64,000 bases of DNA, from the NCBI RefSeq assembly GCF_037963865.1, contig NZ_CP150170.1, positions 1,426,001 to 1,490,000 of the forward strand, written 5' to 3'. Numbering within the stretch: position 1 is the first letter of the stretch; each line of letters starts with the position of its first letter. This DNA comes from Paenibacillus sp. FSL R10-2734. Lineage in GTDB: Bacteria > Bacillota > Bacilli > Paenibacillales > Paenibacillaceae. The translations under genes were made by a program, and so were the position numbers. Under the pieces are notes generated by a model that was not told the DNA's origin, ran no database searches, and saw nothing but the letters and a program-made list of their open reading frames with translations. Below, in pieces: positions 8,538 to 17,254 of this stretch.

Positions 8538-9545
8538 GTGACTAAACCAAAGCTATTCATTGGATCTTCCAGGGAATCCATACGTTATGCAAGAGCGATT
8601 CATGAGCAGCTGAAGAGGGATGCTGAAGTACATCCTTGGTATGCCAATGCCTTTCGTGCGAATGAATATACGATGGAGGCACTGGAGAGAAATTTGGATG
8701 AAAGTGATTTTGCTGTATTTGTGTTCTCGCCTGATGATGTCGCCAAAATACGCGGTAAATTTTATTATGTGACCCGCGATAATACGGGATTTGAGATGGG
8801 TTTGTTTTGGGCTAGATTACGACGCAGTCGTGTGTTTTGCCTAGTTCCAGACCAGGTTACTGCCCGTGACGATTTGATCCCTGGAGAAAACGTGGAAGAG
8901 TATCATCTGCTATCTGATTTGTCTGGGATTACGTCTTTAGAGTATGAAGTGCATCATGATAATCCTACGGCTGCTGTGGATGTAAGCTGTGGTAAGATTA
9001 TCGATAGTATTCAAGAGCGCGGTAGATTTAGTGACCCGGTTAAAGATTTAGAGCAGCTAAAGATGGATTTAAGGCGCAAAGAGAGTATCCTTCATTTTTT
9101 TTGGCAATATAATAGTAATGTGACCATCTCTGGAGATGGAGAGAAGTATCACGCACTCAGTGAGGCGATACGCAATTCCTTTTTACCTCCGAAGCATTGT
9201 CGTGTGATCGGTGCTGCTATCTGGCAGGCTCAAGAGAACGAACGGCTTGTGCAGGTGGGGGGGAATGTCGGACGTGGTCACTCTTATTCCTTAACAGTAA
9301 CGAAAGAGAATGAGAAGCAGCCTAGTGTGGTGGATGCATTTTTATCGAGTAAATGGACTTTTTTTCAACGCACGGAAGTTGCGGAGGTATATATCCTATG
9401 CTATCCTCTAGGTAAGAAGTATGTTCTTTCCGTACATTTTTCAGGAAGTGATGGATTATCTGCGGATGGTCTTAAGGCGGTAGTTGGGAATAATCAGGAT
9501 TTATTCCGTACCATCAATCATTTAGTAGGGGAGGATTCAGCATGA
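8538..9545 (+). CDS. TIR-like nucleotide-binding protein with a GAF-like C-terminal half
   Basis: A 335-residue cytoplasmic protein. Residues 4-125 match the 'predicted nucleotide-binding protein, TIR-like' family: KLFIGSSRES at the start, an alternating beta/alpha pattern, 'DFAVFVFSPDD' and RDNTGFEMGLFWARL, whose E86 sits where TIR NADases have their catalytic glutamate. TIR domains of this kind are effectors in CBASS and related antiphage systems, where they cleave NAD+. Residues about 170-335 ('CRVIGAAIWQ', 'EVYILCYPLG', 'YVLSVHFSGSD') read like a GAF-type sensor, which is inference from the pattern. GTG start with AAGGAG 7 bases upstream; TATAAT at 8498-8503. Its stop overlaps the next gene's start (ATGA). 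No cyclase gene lies nearby. Confidence 0.75.
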   Translation: MTKPKLFIGSSRESIRYARAIHEQLKRDAEVHPWYANAFRANEYTMEALERNLDESDFAVFVFSPDDVAKIRGKFYYVTRDNTGFEMGLFWARLRRSRVFCLVPDQVTARDDLIPGENVEEYHLLSDLSGITSLEYEVHHDNPTAAVDVSCGKIIDSIQERGRFSDPVKDLEQLKMDLRRKESILHFFWQYNSNVTISGDGEKYHALSEAIRNSFLPPKHCRVIGAAIWQAQENERLVQVGGNVGRGHSYSLTVTKENEKQPSVVDAFLSSKWTFFQRTEVAEVYILCYPLGKKYVLSVHFSGSDGLSADGLKAVVGNNQDLFRTINHLVGEDSA

Positions 9546-9775
9546 AGAGAATAAAGGGTATTAACAACTTATCCGGTGCTGTTCTCCGATCTGCAAGTGG
9601 TGGAAGCAGGAGTGCAGGAGATAAGAATACCACAAGTAATTCAGGTTCAAGCCATTCCGCTCAGCAGCCAGCTTCAACTAAGATTTATACTGCACCTTCT
9701 CTGGACGGTGGGGACGATGAATATAAGAAGCTTATTAGTGGGAAGGTAGATAATAATAAACCATCCTTTGCGTAA
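9542..9775 (+). CDS. Small low-complexity protein coupled to the TIR-like gene
   Basis: A 77-residue protein beginning in a 4-base ATGA overlap with the TIR-like gene, so translation is probably coupled. It is rich in Ser, Gly, Asn and Thr (residues 18-45), basic at the N-terminus (MKRIKGINN) and acidic near the middle (SLDGGDDEYKK), and is probably disordered. It has no membrane segment or cysteine. I recognise no family. The tight coupling suggests a partner, adaptor or inhibitor of the TIR-like protein, but no function is shown. Confidence 0.65.
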   Translation: MKRIKGINNLSGAVLRSASGGSRSAGDKNTTSNSGSSHSAQQPASTKIYTAPSLDGGDDEYKKLISGKVDNNKPSFA

Positions 9776-9783
9776 CAAGCATA

Positions 9784-9834
9784 AGGGGCTATCTCAACAG
9801 TAGTGAATCTACTTAAGGGATAGCTTCTTTTTTT
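9784..9834 (+). terminator. Terminator of the TIR-like operon
   Basis: GGGGCTATC and GGGATAGC arms with seven T downstream, directly after the 77-residue gene; it marks a two-gene transcription unit. Confidence 0.75.
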
Positions 9835-9837
9835 GAG

Positions 9838-10130
9838 TAAAGGTAAGGATCGATCAAGGGTATAAGCAGCACGATTTAGCTTAACGATGCGGACGGTTGA
9901 CTAATCAGTAACATAGCTGGCGAATAAACCTGCAAGAATACAATTTTTAATGATACGAGGATGGCTAAATCAATGATTCCTGCTAGGCTGCAGTTATTCT
10001 TGCTTCTGAAGAGGTCTTTAAAACATAAGTGAAGATATACCTGTAGATTCGCAGCTTTTGGACATAATGAAGAGGATATCTATATAAAAAGTTATATTTT
10101 TGCAGGCATTCTTAGTTCTGCGAACGGACT
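9838..10130 (+). repeat. Dispersed non-coding repeat, family B, copy 1
   Basis: About 290 bases that align with 43330-43620: both contain CGATCAAGGGTATAAGCAGC, then GACGAATAAACCTGCAA-type and ATATACCTGTA...TTGCAG-type blocks, and TTAATGATACG. Both copies start just after a terminator T-run. The element contains several CCTGCA/TGCAGG half-palindromes. No ORF is preserved between the copies. Confidence 0.75.
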
Positions 10131-10143
10131 GTTATTCTAATCG

Positions 10144-10223
10144 CTTGCTCATAACATGCTGGAGCAAGTCGCAGTGGAGCAATAACACGAAATAGCGCTA
10201 CTCCACGGAAGGGAGAAGCGCTA
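10144..10223. other. Two hairpins 3' of the luciferase-like oxidoreductase gene
   Basis: CTTGCTC/GAGCAAG at about 10144-10166 and TAGCGCT/AGCGCTA at 10193-10223. The second may be a weak terminator for the leftward gene ending at 10252, but the T-run is poor. Confidence 0.4.
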
Positions 10224-10251
10224 CTTTGTTTACTGGGACAACCTCTCAGTT

Positions 10252-11337
10252 CTAACGGCTGTTCTTCTTGGCAATCTCGCGCCGCACAACAGGGGCAACC
10301 TCTGTTGCCAATAGTTCAATGGCCTTGGTTACCTTGGCGTAAGGAAGCCCGCCGATATCGAGCTGAGTCATAAAGCGGCTATGGCCGAACAGCTCATGCT
10401 GATAGAGAATTTTCTCAATAATTTGCTGCGGGCTGCCCACAGCCATCGTGTTATCAGCAGATACATATTGCCCAAAGTCGTCACGAGACACTTTGTATTC
10501 TTGTCCAGGTTTTGGACTGATGGAATTCCGGTAACTATAGTAATATGGGTAATATTCATCCAGCGCCTGCTGTGAGGTTTCGGCAATGTAGCCGTGGCTA
10601 GTAATTGCAATCTTTAGATCCTCAGGTGCATGCCCTGCCAGAATTCCGGCGCGTCGATAAGTTGCGGCAAGCTCTTGGAAAGGCTCTGGACTGCCGCTAA
10701 GAATGGCGATGGCCATTCCGGTTCCAAGTGTTCCAGCTTTCTCCGCGCTTTCAGGAGAACCGCCTACGCCAATCCATACAGGAAGTCTTTGCTGAAGAGG
10801 GCGTGGAGCAATCTCAGAATCCTTCAGGGGTGAACGGAAGGAGCCCTCCCAGTTCATAATTTCATGCTTGTTAAGCTCCAAAAGCAGATTGATATTCTCG
10901 GTGAATAGTCGATGATAGTCTTCAAGTTCATACCCGAAGAGCGGAAAAGATTCCACAAAAGCACCACGTCCCGCAATAATCTCTGCGCGGCCATTCGACA
11001 GTAAATCAAGTGTGGCGAAATCCTCGAACACGCGAACGGGATCAATGGTGCTTAATACGGTGGTGGCGCTCGTCAGCTTGATTCTACGAGTAACCTGAGA
11101 GATGGCTGCCAGAACGACTGGAACCGAAGAAATTGCAAAATCAAGTCGGTGATGCTCACCTACACCAAATACATCAAGCCCTGCTTCATCTGCTAGCTTG
11201 GCCGCAGCTACAACTTCGTCGAGTCGTTGTTTTGGGCTAATCTTATTACCGTTATGACAATCAGCTACAATGTCTCCTAAGGTGTAGATACCGAATTCAA
11301 AATCGGATGCTGGTGCTGTGGTTACCTCGTTACTCAT
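10252..11337 (-). CDS. Luciferase-like (LLM class) flavin-dependent oxidoreductase
   Basis: A 361-residue TIM-barrel FMN/F420-type oxidoreductase of the bacterial luciferase family. Typical elements are 'FGVGEHHRLDFAISSVPVVLAA' (given here as EHHRLDFA), 'TSATTVLSTIDPVRVFEDFATLD', GRAEIIAGRGAF and 'LPVWIGVGGSPESAEKAG'. The substrate is not evident. I chose the ATG at 11337, which has AAGGGG about 9 bases upstream; an in-frame ATG at 11361 has no clear ribosome site. The gene stands alone, with a perfect palindromic operator over its promoter (11415-11433), so it is probably controlled by a dimeric regulator such as a MarR/HxlR type responding to a toxic compound. Confidence 0.85.
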   Translation of the reverse strand: MSNEVTTAPASDFEFGIYTLGDIVADCHNGNKISPKQRLDEVVAAAKLADEAGLDVFGVGEHHRLDFAISSVPVVLAAISQVTRRIKLTSATTVLSTIDPVRVFEDFATLDLLSNGRAEIIAGRGAFVESFPLFGYELEDYHRLFTENINLLLELNKHEIMNWEGSFRSPLKDSEIAPRPLQQRLPVWIGVGGSPESAEKAGTLGTGMAIAILSGSPEPFQELAATYRRAGILAGHAPEDLKIAITSHGYIAETSQQALDEYYPYYYSYRNSISPKPGQEYKVSRDDFGQYVSADNTMAVGSPQQIIEKILYQHELFGHSRFMTQLDIGGLPYAKVTKAIELLATEVAPVVRREIAKKNSR

Positions 11338-11401
11338 GATCACAAACCCCTTGTTATTCATATATTTGATAAAGCTTGTTCGTTTATGGAGGATTGTGAT
11401 T

Positions 11402-11430
11402 ATTATAACACAACAACTTACAAATTGTAA
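11402..11430 (-). promoter_or_regulatory. Predicted promoter of the leftward LLM gene
   Basis: On the reverse strand, TTACAA (11430-11425) and a perfect TATAAT (11407-11402) are spaced by 17 bases. The -35 box lies inside the palindrome at 11415-11433. Confidence 0.6.
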
Positions 11431-11433
11431 GTT
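11415..11433. promoter_or_regulatory. Perfect palindromic operator
   Basis: AACTTACAAATTGTAAGTT is a perfect 9-1-9 inverted repeat overlapping the -35 box of the LLM gene. The regulator is not in the immediate vicinity. MarR- or HxlR-type proteins bind sites of this shape. Confidence 0.65.
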
Positions 11434-11550
11434 TATGAGTAAATGTTTTTGTAGGATGAAATTAAAATTATCGATGCGAAAAAAACAAATCTACTTTATG
11501 ATTAATAGGTTATAAATTTAATAGATCACTTAGAAGGACCGGAGGATATC

Positions 11551-12834
11551 ATGGAACAGCAAGCGATTTGGGCAATAGGTATTTTTCTACTGATTTATGG
11601 ACTGATTATTTCTGAGAAAATTCATCGTACGATCTTAGCGATGTTAGGTGCTATTGTTATGGTAGCGATGGGTATTGTCGATCAGGAGACGGCACTGCAT
11701 CACATTGATTTTAATACCCTTGGACTACTTGTAGGGATGATGATGATTGTAGGGATTACTGCAGAGACAGGACTCTTTAAATATGCGGCTGTGAAATCAG
11801 CTAAGCTAGCGAAAGGGAAACCGAGACGGATACTGATTGCCTTGTTTGTTATTACTGCAATTGCTTCAGCTTTCTTGGATAATGTTACGACAGTGCTGTT
11901 AATGGTACCCGTTACTTTCAGTATTACAAGGCAACTACGAATTCATCCGCTACCTTTTTTGATGTCACAAATTATCGCATCGAATGTCGGTGGAACGGCA
12001 ACATTGATTGGAGATCCGCCTAATATTATGATTGGCAGTGCTGTGAAAGAGCTGACGTTTATGTCTTTTATCAATAATCTGGCACCTGTGATTATCATCA
12101 TTATGTTGGCGTATATCCCACTTCTACTACTGATGTTTGGTAAACAAATTAAATCCACTCCGGAATTGCAGAAGAGCATCATGGACATGGATGAGAAGGC
12201 AATGATTACGGATCATAAGCTGATGCGAAAATGTTTGATTGTACTCGGAATTACGATTGCAGGGTTCTTTTTACATCAGACGCTACATTTGGAGTCCGCT
12301 ACAGTTGCCTTAGCAGGCGCTTTTTTACTGCTCTTACTAACCGGGGGAGAGCACATGCTGGAAAAAGCTTTTCGTAGTGTGGAATGGATTACGATATTCT
12401 TTTTTGTTGGACTGTTTGTTCTGGTATCCGGGCTCGTTGAGACGGGTGTCATCGCGGAGCTGGCTGCCAAGGCGATTGAATTAACGGGTGGGGACGTTCT
12501 CATGAGCTCGATGATGATCTTATGGGTAAGTGCGATTGCCTCTGCGTTTCTTGATAATATTCCTTTTGTAGCAACGATGATTCCTTTAATTCAGGAGATG
12601 GGGCAGATGGGGATCACCAATCTGGAGCCCCTCTGGTGGAGTTTGGCCTTGGGTGCTTGCTTGGGTGGCAATGGTACATTGATCGGTGCCAGTGCCAATC
12701 TGATCGTTGCTGGTCTTGCTGGTAAAGAGGGCTACCCGATTACGTTCATGAAGTATTTGAAGGTGGGTTTCCCTTTAATGCTGCTGTCTATTGTGATCTC
12801 AAGCGTATATTTGTATTTAAGATATCTGATGTGA
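11551..12834 (+). CDS. ArsB/NhaD-family (ion transporter superfamily) permease
   Basis: A 427-residue integral membrane protein with about 11-12 membrane segments. It shows the internal duplication of the ion transporter superfamily: AFLDNVTTVLLMVP and NVGGTATLIGDPPN in the first half are mirrored by AFLDNIPFVATMIP and CLGGNGTLIGASAN in the second. These paired discontinuous loops form the ion site. Relatives export arsenite (ArsB) or exchange Na+/H+ (NhaD), and no arsenic-resistance genes lie nearby, so the substrate is open. GGAGG lies upstream of the ATG, and a strong terminator follows. Confidence 0.85.
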   Translation: MEQQAIWAIGIFLLIYGLIISEKIHRTILAMLGAIVMVAMGIVDQETALHHIDFNTLGLLVGMMMIVGITAETGLFKYAAVKSAKLAKGKPRRILIALFVITAIASAFLDNVTTVLLMVPVTFSITRQLRIHPLPFLMSQIIASNVGGTATLIGDPPNIMIGSAVKELTFMSFINNLAPVIIIIMLAYIPLLLLMFGKQIKSTPELQKSIMDMDEKAMITDHKLMRKCLIVLGITIAGFFLHQTLHLESATVALAGAFLLLLLTGGEHMLEKAFRSVEWITIFFFVGLFVLVSGLVETGVIAELAAKAIELTGGDVLMSSMMILWVSAIASAFLDNIPFVATMIPLIQEMGQMGITNLEPLWWSLALGACLGGNGTLIGASANLIVAGLAGKEGYPITFMKYLKVGFPLMLLSIVISSVYLYLRYLM

Positions 12835-12836
12835 AC

Positions 12837-12882
12837 AAACAGAGGTATTGCGCATGTATAAGCGCAATACCTCTGTTTTTTT
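12837..12882. terminator. Strong rho-independent terminator
   Basis: A 16-base perfect stem (AACAGAGGTATTGCGC and its complement) with an 8-base loop followed by seven T. Confidence 0.9.
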
Positions 12883-13001
12883 GTAAATATAAATGATTCG
12901 CTTAACGCACCCGATGTTGAAGATCAATCAAAGCTTAGGCTACTAGCTGGTTCTCAGTTACTATATGATGACGCGCAGATTCAATTAGATACTGCGCCCG
13001 T

Positions 13002-13036
13002 GAACAACCTCCTTGCTTAGATGCAAGGGGGTGTTC
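13002..13036. other. Isolated hairpin upstream of the germination operon
   Basis: GAACAacCTCCTTGC pairs with GCAAGGGGGtGTTC across a 6-base loop. It has no T-run, so it is not an obvious terminator. The rest of 12883-13124 shows nothing further that I can support. Confidence 0.4.
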
Positions 13037-13124
13037 GCGTTGTTCATTAATGTGAGTAGGATGTATAATTTTACATTTTATAATTGATAATACTAGGAAA
13101 AAAAGTCCGAGAGGAGCCAGGCTA

Positions 13125-14618
13125 GTGAATGGGCTGCAACGGGAGAATCATGAAGAACTACTTATTCACTTAGATCAAAATATGCAGGCCATTCAGAACA
13201 GGCTGGGATATAGTTCAGACATCGTTACGCGCTACATTGAACATGATCAGGGACAGATAGCGATTGTATATCTTGATGGGCTAACCGATAGCAAGACGAT
13301 TAACGATTTCATATTGAAATCCATCATGGAGCAACGTGGTTTTGACCCTCATCAGTCATCGATGCCGCCTCAATCCTTGTTCCGAATGATTCAGAACTAT
13401 GGGATCGCGATCGGCAACCTACAAGTCTACACTCACATTCAAGACGTCGTTGGAGAAATTCTTGGGGGAAACACGGCGATTCTGGTGAATGGGTACTCCC
13501 AGGCGTTAGTTAGTAGCACGCAAGGTGGTGACAAAAGAGCGGTAAGCGAGCCGACTTCGCAAGCGACCGTAAGAGGTCCCAAGGACAGCTTTACGGAATC
13601 CCTCGTGACGAATCTGACGTTGGTAAGACGGCGTATCAAAAGCGAATCACTGCATTTTGAGTCGTTAAAGCTCGGAGAACATACGAAAACGGAAATTCGT
13701 GTTGCATATATGCGCGATATTGCAGAAGAAAGTATGGTGCAGGATATCCGAATGAGATTGCAGCAGATTGAGCTGGATGGAGTGTTGGAATCGGGATATC
13801 TCGAAGAGTATTTAATAGATCATCCCTATTCCCCTTTCCCCCTCATCTATAACACGGAAAGACCGGATACCGTAGCAGGCAGCTTGCTGGATGGCAGAGT
13901 AGCGATCTTTGTTGATGGAACACCGCATGTATTGATCGCACCAGTCAGCTTTTTTCAATTTATTCAGAGCGCGGAGGATTACTACCAACGCTTTTATTTC
14001 TCATCCATTCTTCGGATGCTCCGGTTAGTTTCATTTCTTATGTCTTTCCTTACACCAGCACTTTACGTGGCAGCAATAACATTTCATCATGCGATGATTC
14101 CAACACCACTCATTATTAGCTTTGCATCTCAATCGGAGAATGTCCCTTTTCCAGCGATTATCCAAGCCTTCATTCTCATCGCAGCACTAGAAATATTATA
14201 TGAAGCGGGGATTCGGATGCCGAAAGTGATTGGTTCTGCGATCTCTATCGTTGGTGCGTTAGTGATGGGGGAAGCTGCTGTGCAGGCGGGGTTCGTGGCT
14301 TCTTCTATGGTAATTGTGATATCCATGACGGCGATCACGACGTTTGCCTTACCCTCGTACAATTTAGGTATTACAGCCCGTCTGTTCCGAGTGGTTTTTC
14401 TTGTGCTCGGTGCTACGTTTGGTTTTTTCGGCGTGTTATTAGGTTTATTCTGCGTAGTCGGCCATATGAGTCATTTGAGTTCCTTCGGGTATCCATACCT
14501 CACATCCTATGCACCCAATGTTCCCGAGGATCATAAAGATGCGATCTTTCGAGCTCCCCTGTGGAAATTCCGAACGCGTCCAGTAGGGCTTGCCCAGAAT
14601 AGACGAAAGAAGAGCTAG
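13125..14618 (+). CDS. Spore germination protein, GerA family
   Basis: A 497-residue A-subunit of a Ger nutrient germinant receptor, which sits in the inner spore membrane with B and C subunits. The first 290 residues form the soluble domain (motifs 'DIVTRYIEHDQGQIAIVYLDGL', quoted only in part; 'GGNTAILVNG', 'RGPKDSFTESLVTNLTLVRRRIKS'-type core RGPKDSFTESL). The C-terminal half has about five membrane segments starting near residue 295. GTG start with GAGGAG 8 bases upstream. The order A-C-B, with 40- and 31-base spacers, marks one operon. Such operons are read by the forespore factor sigma-G; I could not fix a convincing sigma-G promoter. Confidence 0.93.
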   Translation: MNGLQRENHEELLIHLDQNMQAIQNRLGYSSDIVTRYIEHDQGQIAIVYLDGLTDSKTINDFILKSIMEQRGFDPHQSSMPPQSLFRMIQNYGIAIGNLQVYTHIQDVVGEILGGNTAILVNGYSQALVSSTQGGDKRAVSEPTSQATVRGPKDSFTESLVTNLTLVRRRIKSESLHFESLKLGEHTKTEIRVAYMRDIAEESMVQDIRMRLQQIELDGVLESGYLEEYLIDHPYSPFPLIYNTERPDTVAGSLLDGRVAIFVDGTPHVLIAPVSFFQFIQSAEDYYQRFYFSSILRMLRLVSFLMSFLTPALYVAAITFHHAMIPTPLIISFASQSENVPFPAIIQAFILIAALEILYEAGIRMPKVIGSAISIVGALVMGEAAVQAGFVASSMVIVISMTAITTFALPSYNLGITARLFRVVFLVLGATFGFFGVLLGLFCVVGHMSHLSSFGYPYLTSYAPNVPEDHKDAIFRAPLWKFRTRPVGLAQNRRKKS

Positions 14619-14658
14619 TCTATCACGGAACATGCGCGAATAAGAAGGAGTCGGAGCC

Positions 14659-15861
14659 GTGAAGAAGTCGTGGATCGTTCATATTGTACTTATCGGTCTC
14701 TCTATTTTGTGTGGGGGTTGCTGGGATCAGACCGAACTCAAAGAAGTGGCTTTGTGTGTCGCGATGTCGATTGAACAAACACCTGATCAGCAATTTTTGT
14801 TATCTTTTCAGGTAATTAACCCGGGATCGATCGTAGAGGGTCAGCAAGGTGGTGGTGGAGGAACGTCCAGTGTCACCACGTATAAGAGCACTGGAGTATC
14901 TGTTGCGGAAGCTTCGCGTAAAGTTACGATGCAGTTGTCCCGTAAAATGCTATTTTCACATATGTCGGTCATCGTTATTGATAGCGAAATCGCCAAGCAA
15001 GGGATTAAAAAAATATTTGACGTCTTCCTGCGGGATCATGAAATGCGCATGCAGACGAACGTGATCATTTCACGTGATGTGCCGGCCTCGAAATTATTGA
15101 AGCTTGTCACGACCATGGAGAGAATTCCAGCGAATCAACTTTCACAGCAGTTAATCTTAGTTGAGAAGTTATGGGGGGAGACACACCATATCCAAATCGA
15201 TGAAGTTATTCGACAATTGGCACATCATGGAAAAGAACTTACCGTTGGTGGCGTAAGCATTGCAGGCGATCAAGATAAGCTAGACAAACGAGATAACACG
15301 GATACGATTCAGCCAGCGTCGACATTAATTACCAAGGGAATTGCGATCTTCGATGGGGATAAACTCTGGAGTTGGCTGGATCAAGAGAAAGCTCGAGGAT
15401 ATTTGTGGACACAAAAGACGATGAAGCGCACAGCATTGAGAACGGATTGTAAAGGGCAAAAAGATGGGTTGACGATCGATATCAATCGCGAGAAATCATC
15501 ATTGCGTGTCATCAAGCGTAATAACCGCTATGTGTTGCATGTGCATATTCAAACTTCCGGATCCATTAGAGAATTAGGCAAATGCTCGAATGAACGCCTT
15601 GAGAATGCATTCCTGCTGAAGCTGGAGAAGCAGGTTGGTAAACAGATCCAAGATGAAATCGAGAATACGCTCATTGCTTTACAACAGCAGAAGTTAGATG
15701 CTTTTGGGTTTGGAGCTTCTATCGATCGTATGGATCGGAAGGAGTGGAGAAGAATTGAGGACCAATGGCCTGAGCTATTTCGTACAGCAGAGCGGGATGT
15801 TCGGGTTGAAATGTCCATAGGGAACACAGGAATGACCATTAATCCGACGCAAGTCGAATAG
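14659..15861 (+). CDS. Spore germination lipoprotein, Ger(x)C family
   Basis: A 400-residue C-subunit of the germinant receptor. The lipoprotein signal ends at the lipobox LCGGC (cysteine about residue 21), followed by WDQTELKE, the hallmark 'CWDxxEL' start of mature GerC proteins. The remaining sequence covers the three GerC domains, with 'TYKSTGVSVAEASRKVTMQLSRKM' (core SVAEASRKVTMQLSRK) and a conserved C-terminal domain. GTG start with AAGGAG about 9 bases upstream. It anchors on the outer face of the inner spore membrane. Confidence 0.93.
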   Translation: MKKSWIVHIVLIGLSILCGGCWDQTELKEVALCVAMSIEQTPDQQFLLSFQVINPGSIVEGQQGGGGGTSSVTTYKSTGVSVAEASRKVTMQLSRKMLFSHMSVIVIDSEIAKQGIKKIFDVFLRDHEMRMQTNVIISRDVPASKLLKLVTTMERIPANQLSQQLILVEKLWGETHHIQIDEVIRQLAHHGKELTVGGVSIAGDQDKLDKRDNTDTIQPASTLITKGIAIFDGDKLWSWLDQEKARGYLWTQKTMKRTALRTDCKGQKDGLTIDINREKSSLRVIKRNNRYVLHVHIQTSGSIRELGKCSNERLENAFLLKLEKQVGKQIQDEIENTLIALQQQKLDAFGFGASIDRMDRKEWRRIEDQWPELFRTAERDVRVEMSIGNTGMTINPTQVE

Positions 15862-15892
15862 ATCATTATTTCTAAGTAGTGAAGGTGGAGTT

Positions 15893-17002
15893 ATGAGGAA
15901 TAACCAGAACGTGATGCATTTCTCACAATTATTTCGGTTGATGGTGTTATTCGAGCTAGGAAGTGCCTTAGTGTTCCCACTCAATGTTGAGGCCAAAGAA
16001 GCGGGATGGATATCGACGCTGTTAGGCATGGCGTTAGCTTTGTTATTTTACGTCGTGTTCTGTTATATCGCCCGGGATAATCCTCGTCAGCCGTTAACTG
16101 TTGTTATCGAAGGCATTATTGGGAGGGTGCCAGGTAAAATCCTAGCCTTTCTTTATACTTTATTTTTCATTTACCAAGCTTCTCGGCAGTTTAATGATTT
16201 TGCCCTGTTAATGAATGTATCGGTATTCGACCAAACGCCGATCATTATGATTCATGCCATGATGGTCGTGACCATTGGCTACGTACTGTCCCTTGGGATA
16301 GTGGTGCTAGCCCGAACAGGCGAAGTCTTCTATGTCGTAATGCTAAGTATGATTCTACTCTCGAGTGTCTTGATTGTTGTTTCGGGTATTGTGGATCTTG
16401 AACGGTTAATGCCGATCCTCGGGGACGGGGTTGGCAGCATTCTGATGTCGTTTCCACGTTCAGTTAATTTTCCGTTTACAGAAGTGATTGCCTTTATGAT
16501 GTTGACTCCATTCCTGAAAGAGCGTGGGTCCTTACTGCGCACGGGGATCATCAGCTTGATTTTCAGTGGATTAATATTAGCTTGGATTACGGCATTGAAT
16601 GTTTCCGTGCTGGGCGTGGATATCTTGAGCCAATCGTTTTTTCCTTTCCTGATGTCAATTAGCGAGGTTAATATCTCCAATTTTATTCAACGGTTAGATG
16701 TGATCGCAGTTATGATGCTGATCATTGGCGTTTTTTTTAAAGCAAGCATCTTCTATGCGGCTTCTGTAGTTGCGGTTTATCGGTTGTTTCATATGACGAG
16801 CTACCGAACGGCGGTCCTTCTTGTAGGAATGGTTACTTTCCTTTCAGCTATTGTGATTAGTCCGAATTCTTCGCATCATATACAAGAGGGTCTCATCTCC
16901 AATCAATGGTTTATTTATTTGCCCTTTGAGATGACGATCCCTGTCTTGCTCGGGGGATGGGTGTGGTTGCGTAACAAATTTAAACGCGAACACAATACTT
17001 AA
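15893..17002 (+). CDS. Spore germination permease, GerB family
   Basis: A 369-residue B-subunit with about ten membrane segments, an APC-fold transporter relative that carries the germinant-binding pocket in known receptors. Its beginning 'FSQLFRLMVLFELGSALVF' and the segment 'SFPRSVNFPFTEVIAFMM' are typical. It has an AGGTGGAG ribosome site and lies 31 bases after the lipoprotein gene. Its stop codon overlaps by four bases the stop of the converging small membrane gene, so no terminator separates them. Confidence 0.92.
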   Translation: MRNNQNVMHFSQLFRLMVLFELGSALVFPLNVEAKEAGWISTLLGMALALLFYVVFCYIARDNPRQPLTVVIEGIIGRVPGKILAFLYTLFFIYQASRQFNDFALLMNVSVFDQTPIIMIHAMMVVTIGYVLSLGIVVLARTGEVFYVVMLSMILLSSVLIVVSGIVDLERLMPILGDGVGSILMSFPRSVNFPFTEVIAFMMLTPFLKERGSLLRTGIISLIFSGLILAWITALNVSVLGVDILSQSFFPFLMSISEVNISNFIQRLDVIAVMMLIIGVFFKASIFYAASVVAVYRLFHMTSYRTAVLLVGMVTFLSAIVISPNSSHHIQEGLISNQWFIYLPFEMTIPVLLGGWVWLRNKFKREHNT

Positions 17003-17214
17003 AGCTTGGATGGCTTCTTTTTCATTCCTAGAACGTAGAGAATGATGACAAATGCCAGTCCAAAGAGCCATTGAATGGTTGGATGCAGAATTTGAATCCT
17101 TCTGAGAATCATCATAATATCTTGGTAAAGAGTTACACCAAGAGGAAGGTCCAGTACGAGATCGAATAATAAACTTCCCACAAGTAGTACTGTGAATATG
17201 AGAATGTTCTTCAT
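16999..17214 (-). CDS. Small two-span membrane protein opposite gerB
   Basis: A 71-residue protein with two hydrophobic segments (residues about 4-22 and 46-63) and a basic C-terminal tail GMKKKPSKL. AGGAG precedes its ATG, supporting it as real. It converges on the gerB-type gene with a 4-base stop overlap. I recognise no family. Some Ger operons carry a small two-span D-subunit on the same strand; this one is on the opposite strand, so equivalence is doubtful. Confidence 0.6.
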   Translation of the reverse strand: MKNILIFTVLLVGSLLFDLVLDLPLGVTLYQDIMMILRRIQILHPTIQWLFGLAFVIILYVLGMKKKPSKL

Positions 17215-17254
17215 GTTTTCTCTCCTAAGTTTTAGAGTATGTATCTAGTTGTTC

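Noticed and set aside
13062..13095. Sigma-G-like promoter before the germination operon (TGTATA ... AATACTA)
   Set aside because: The spacing of about 21 bases is too long for the usual sigma-G pattern, so I do not list it.
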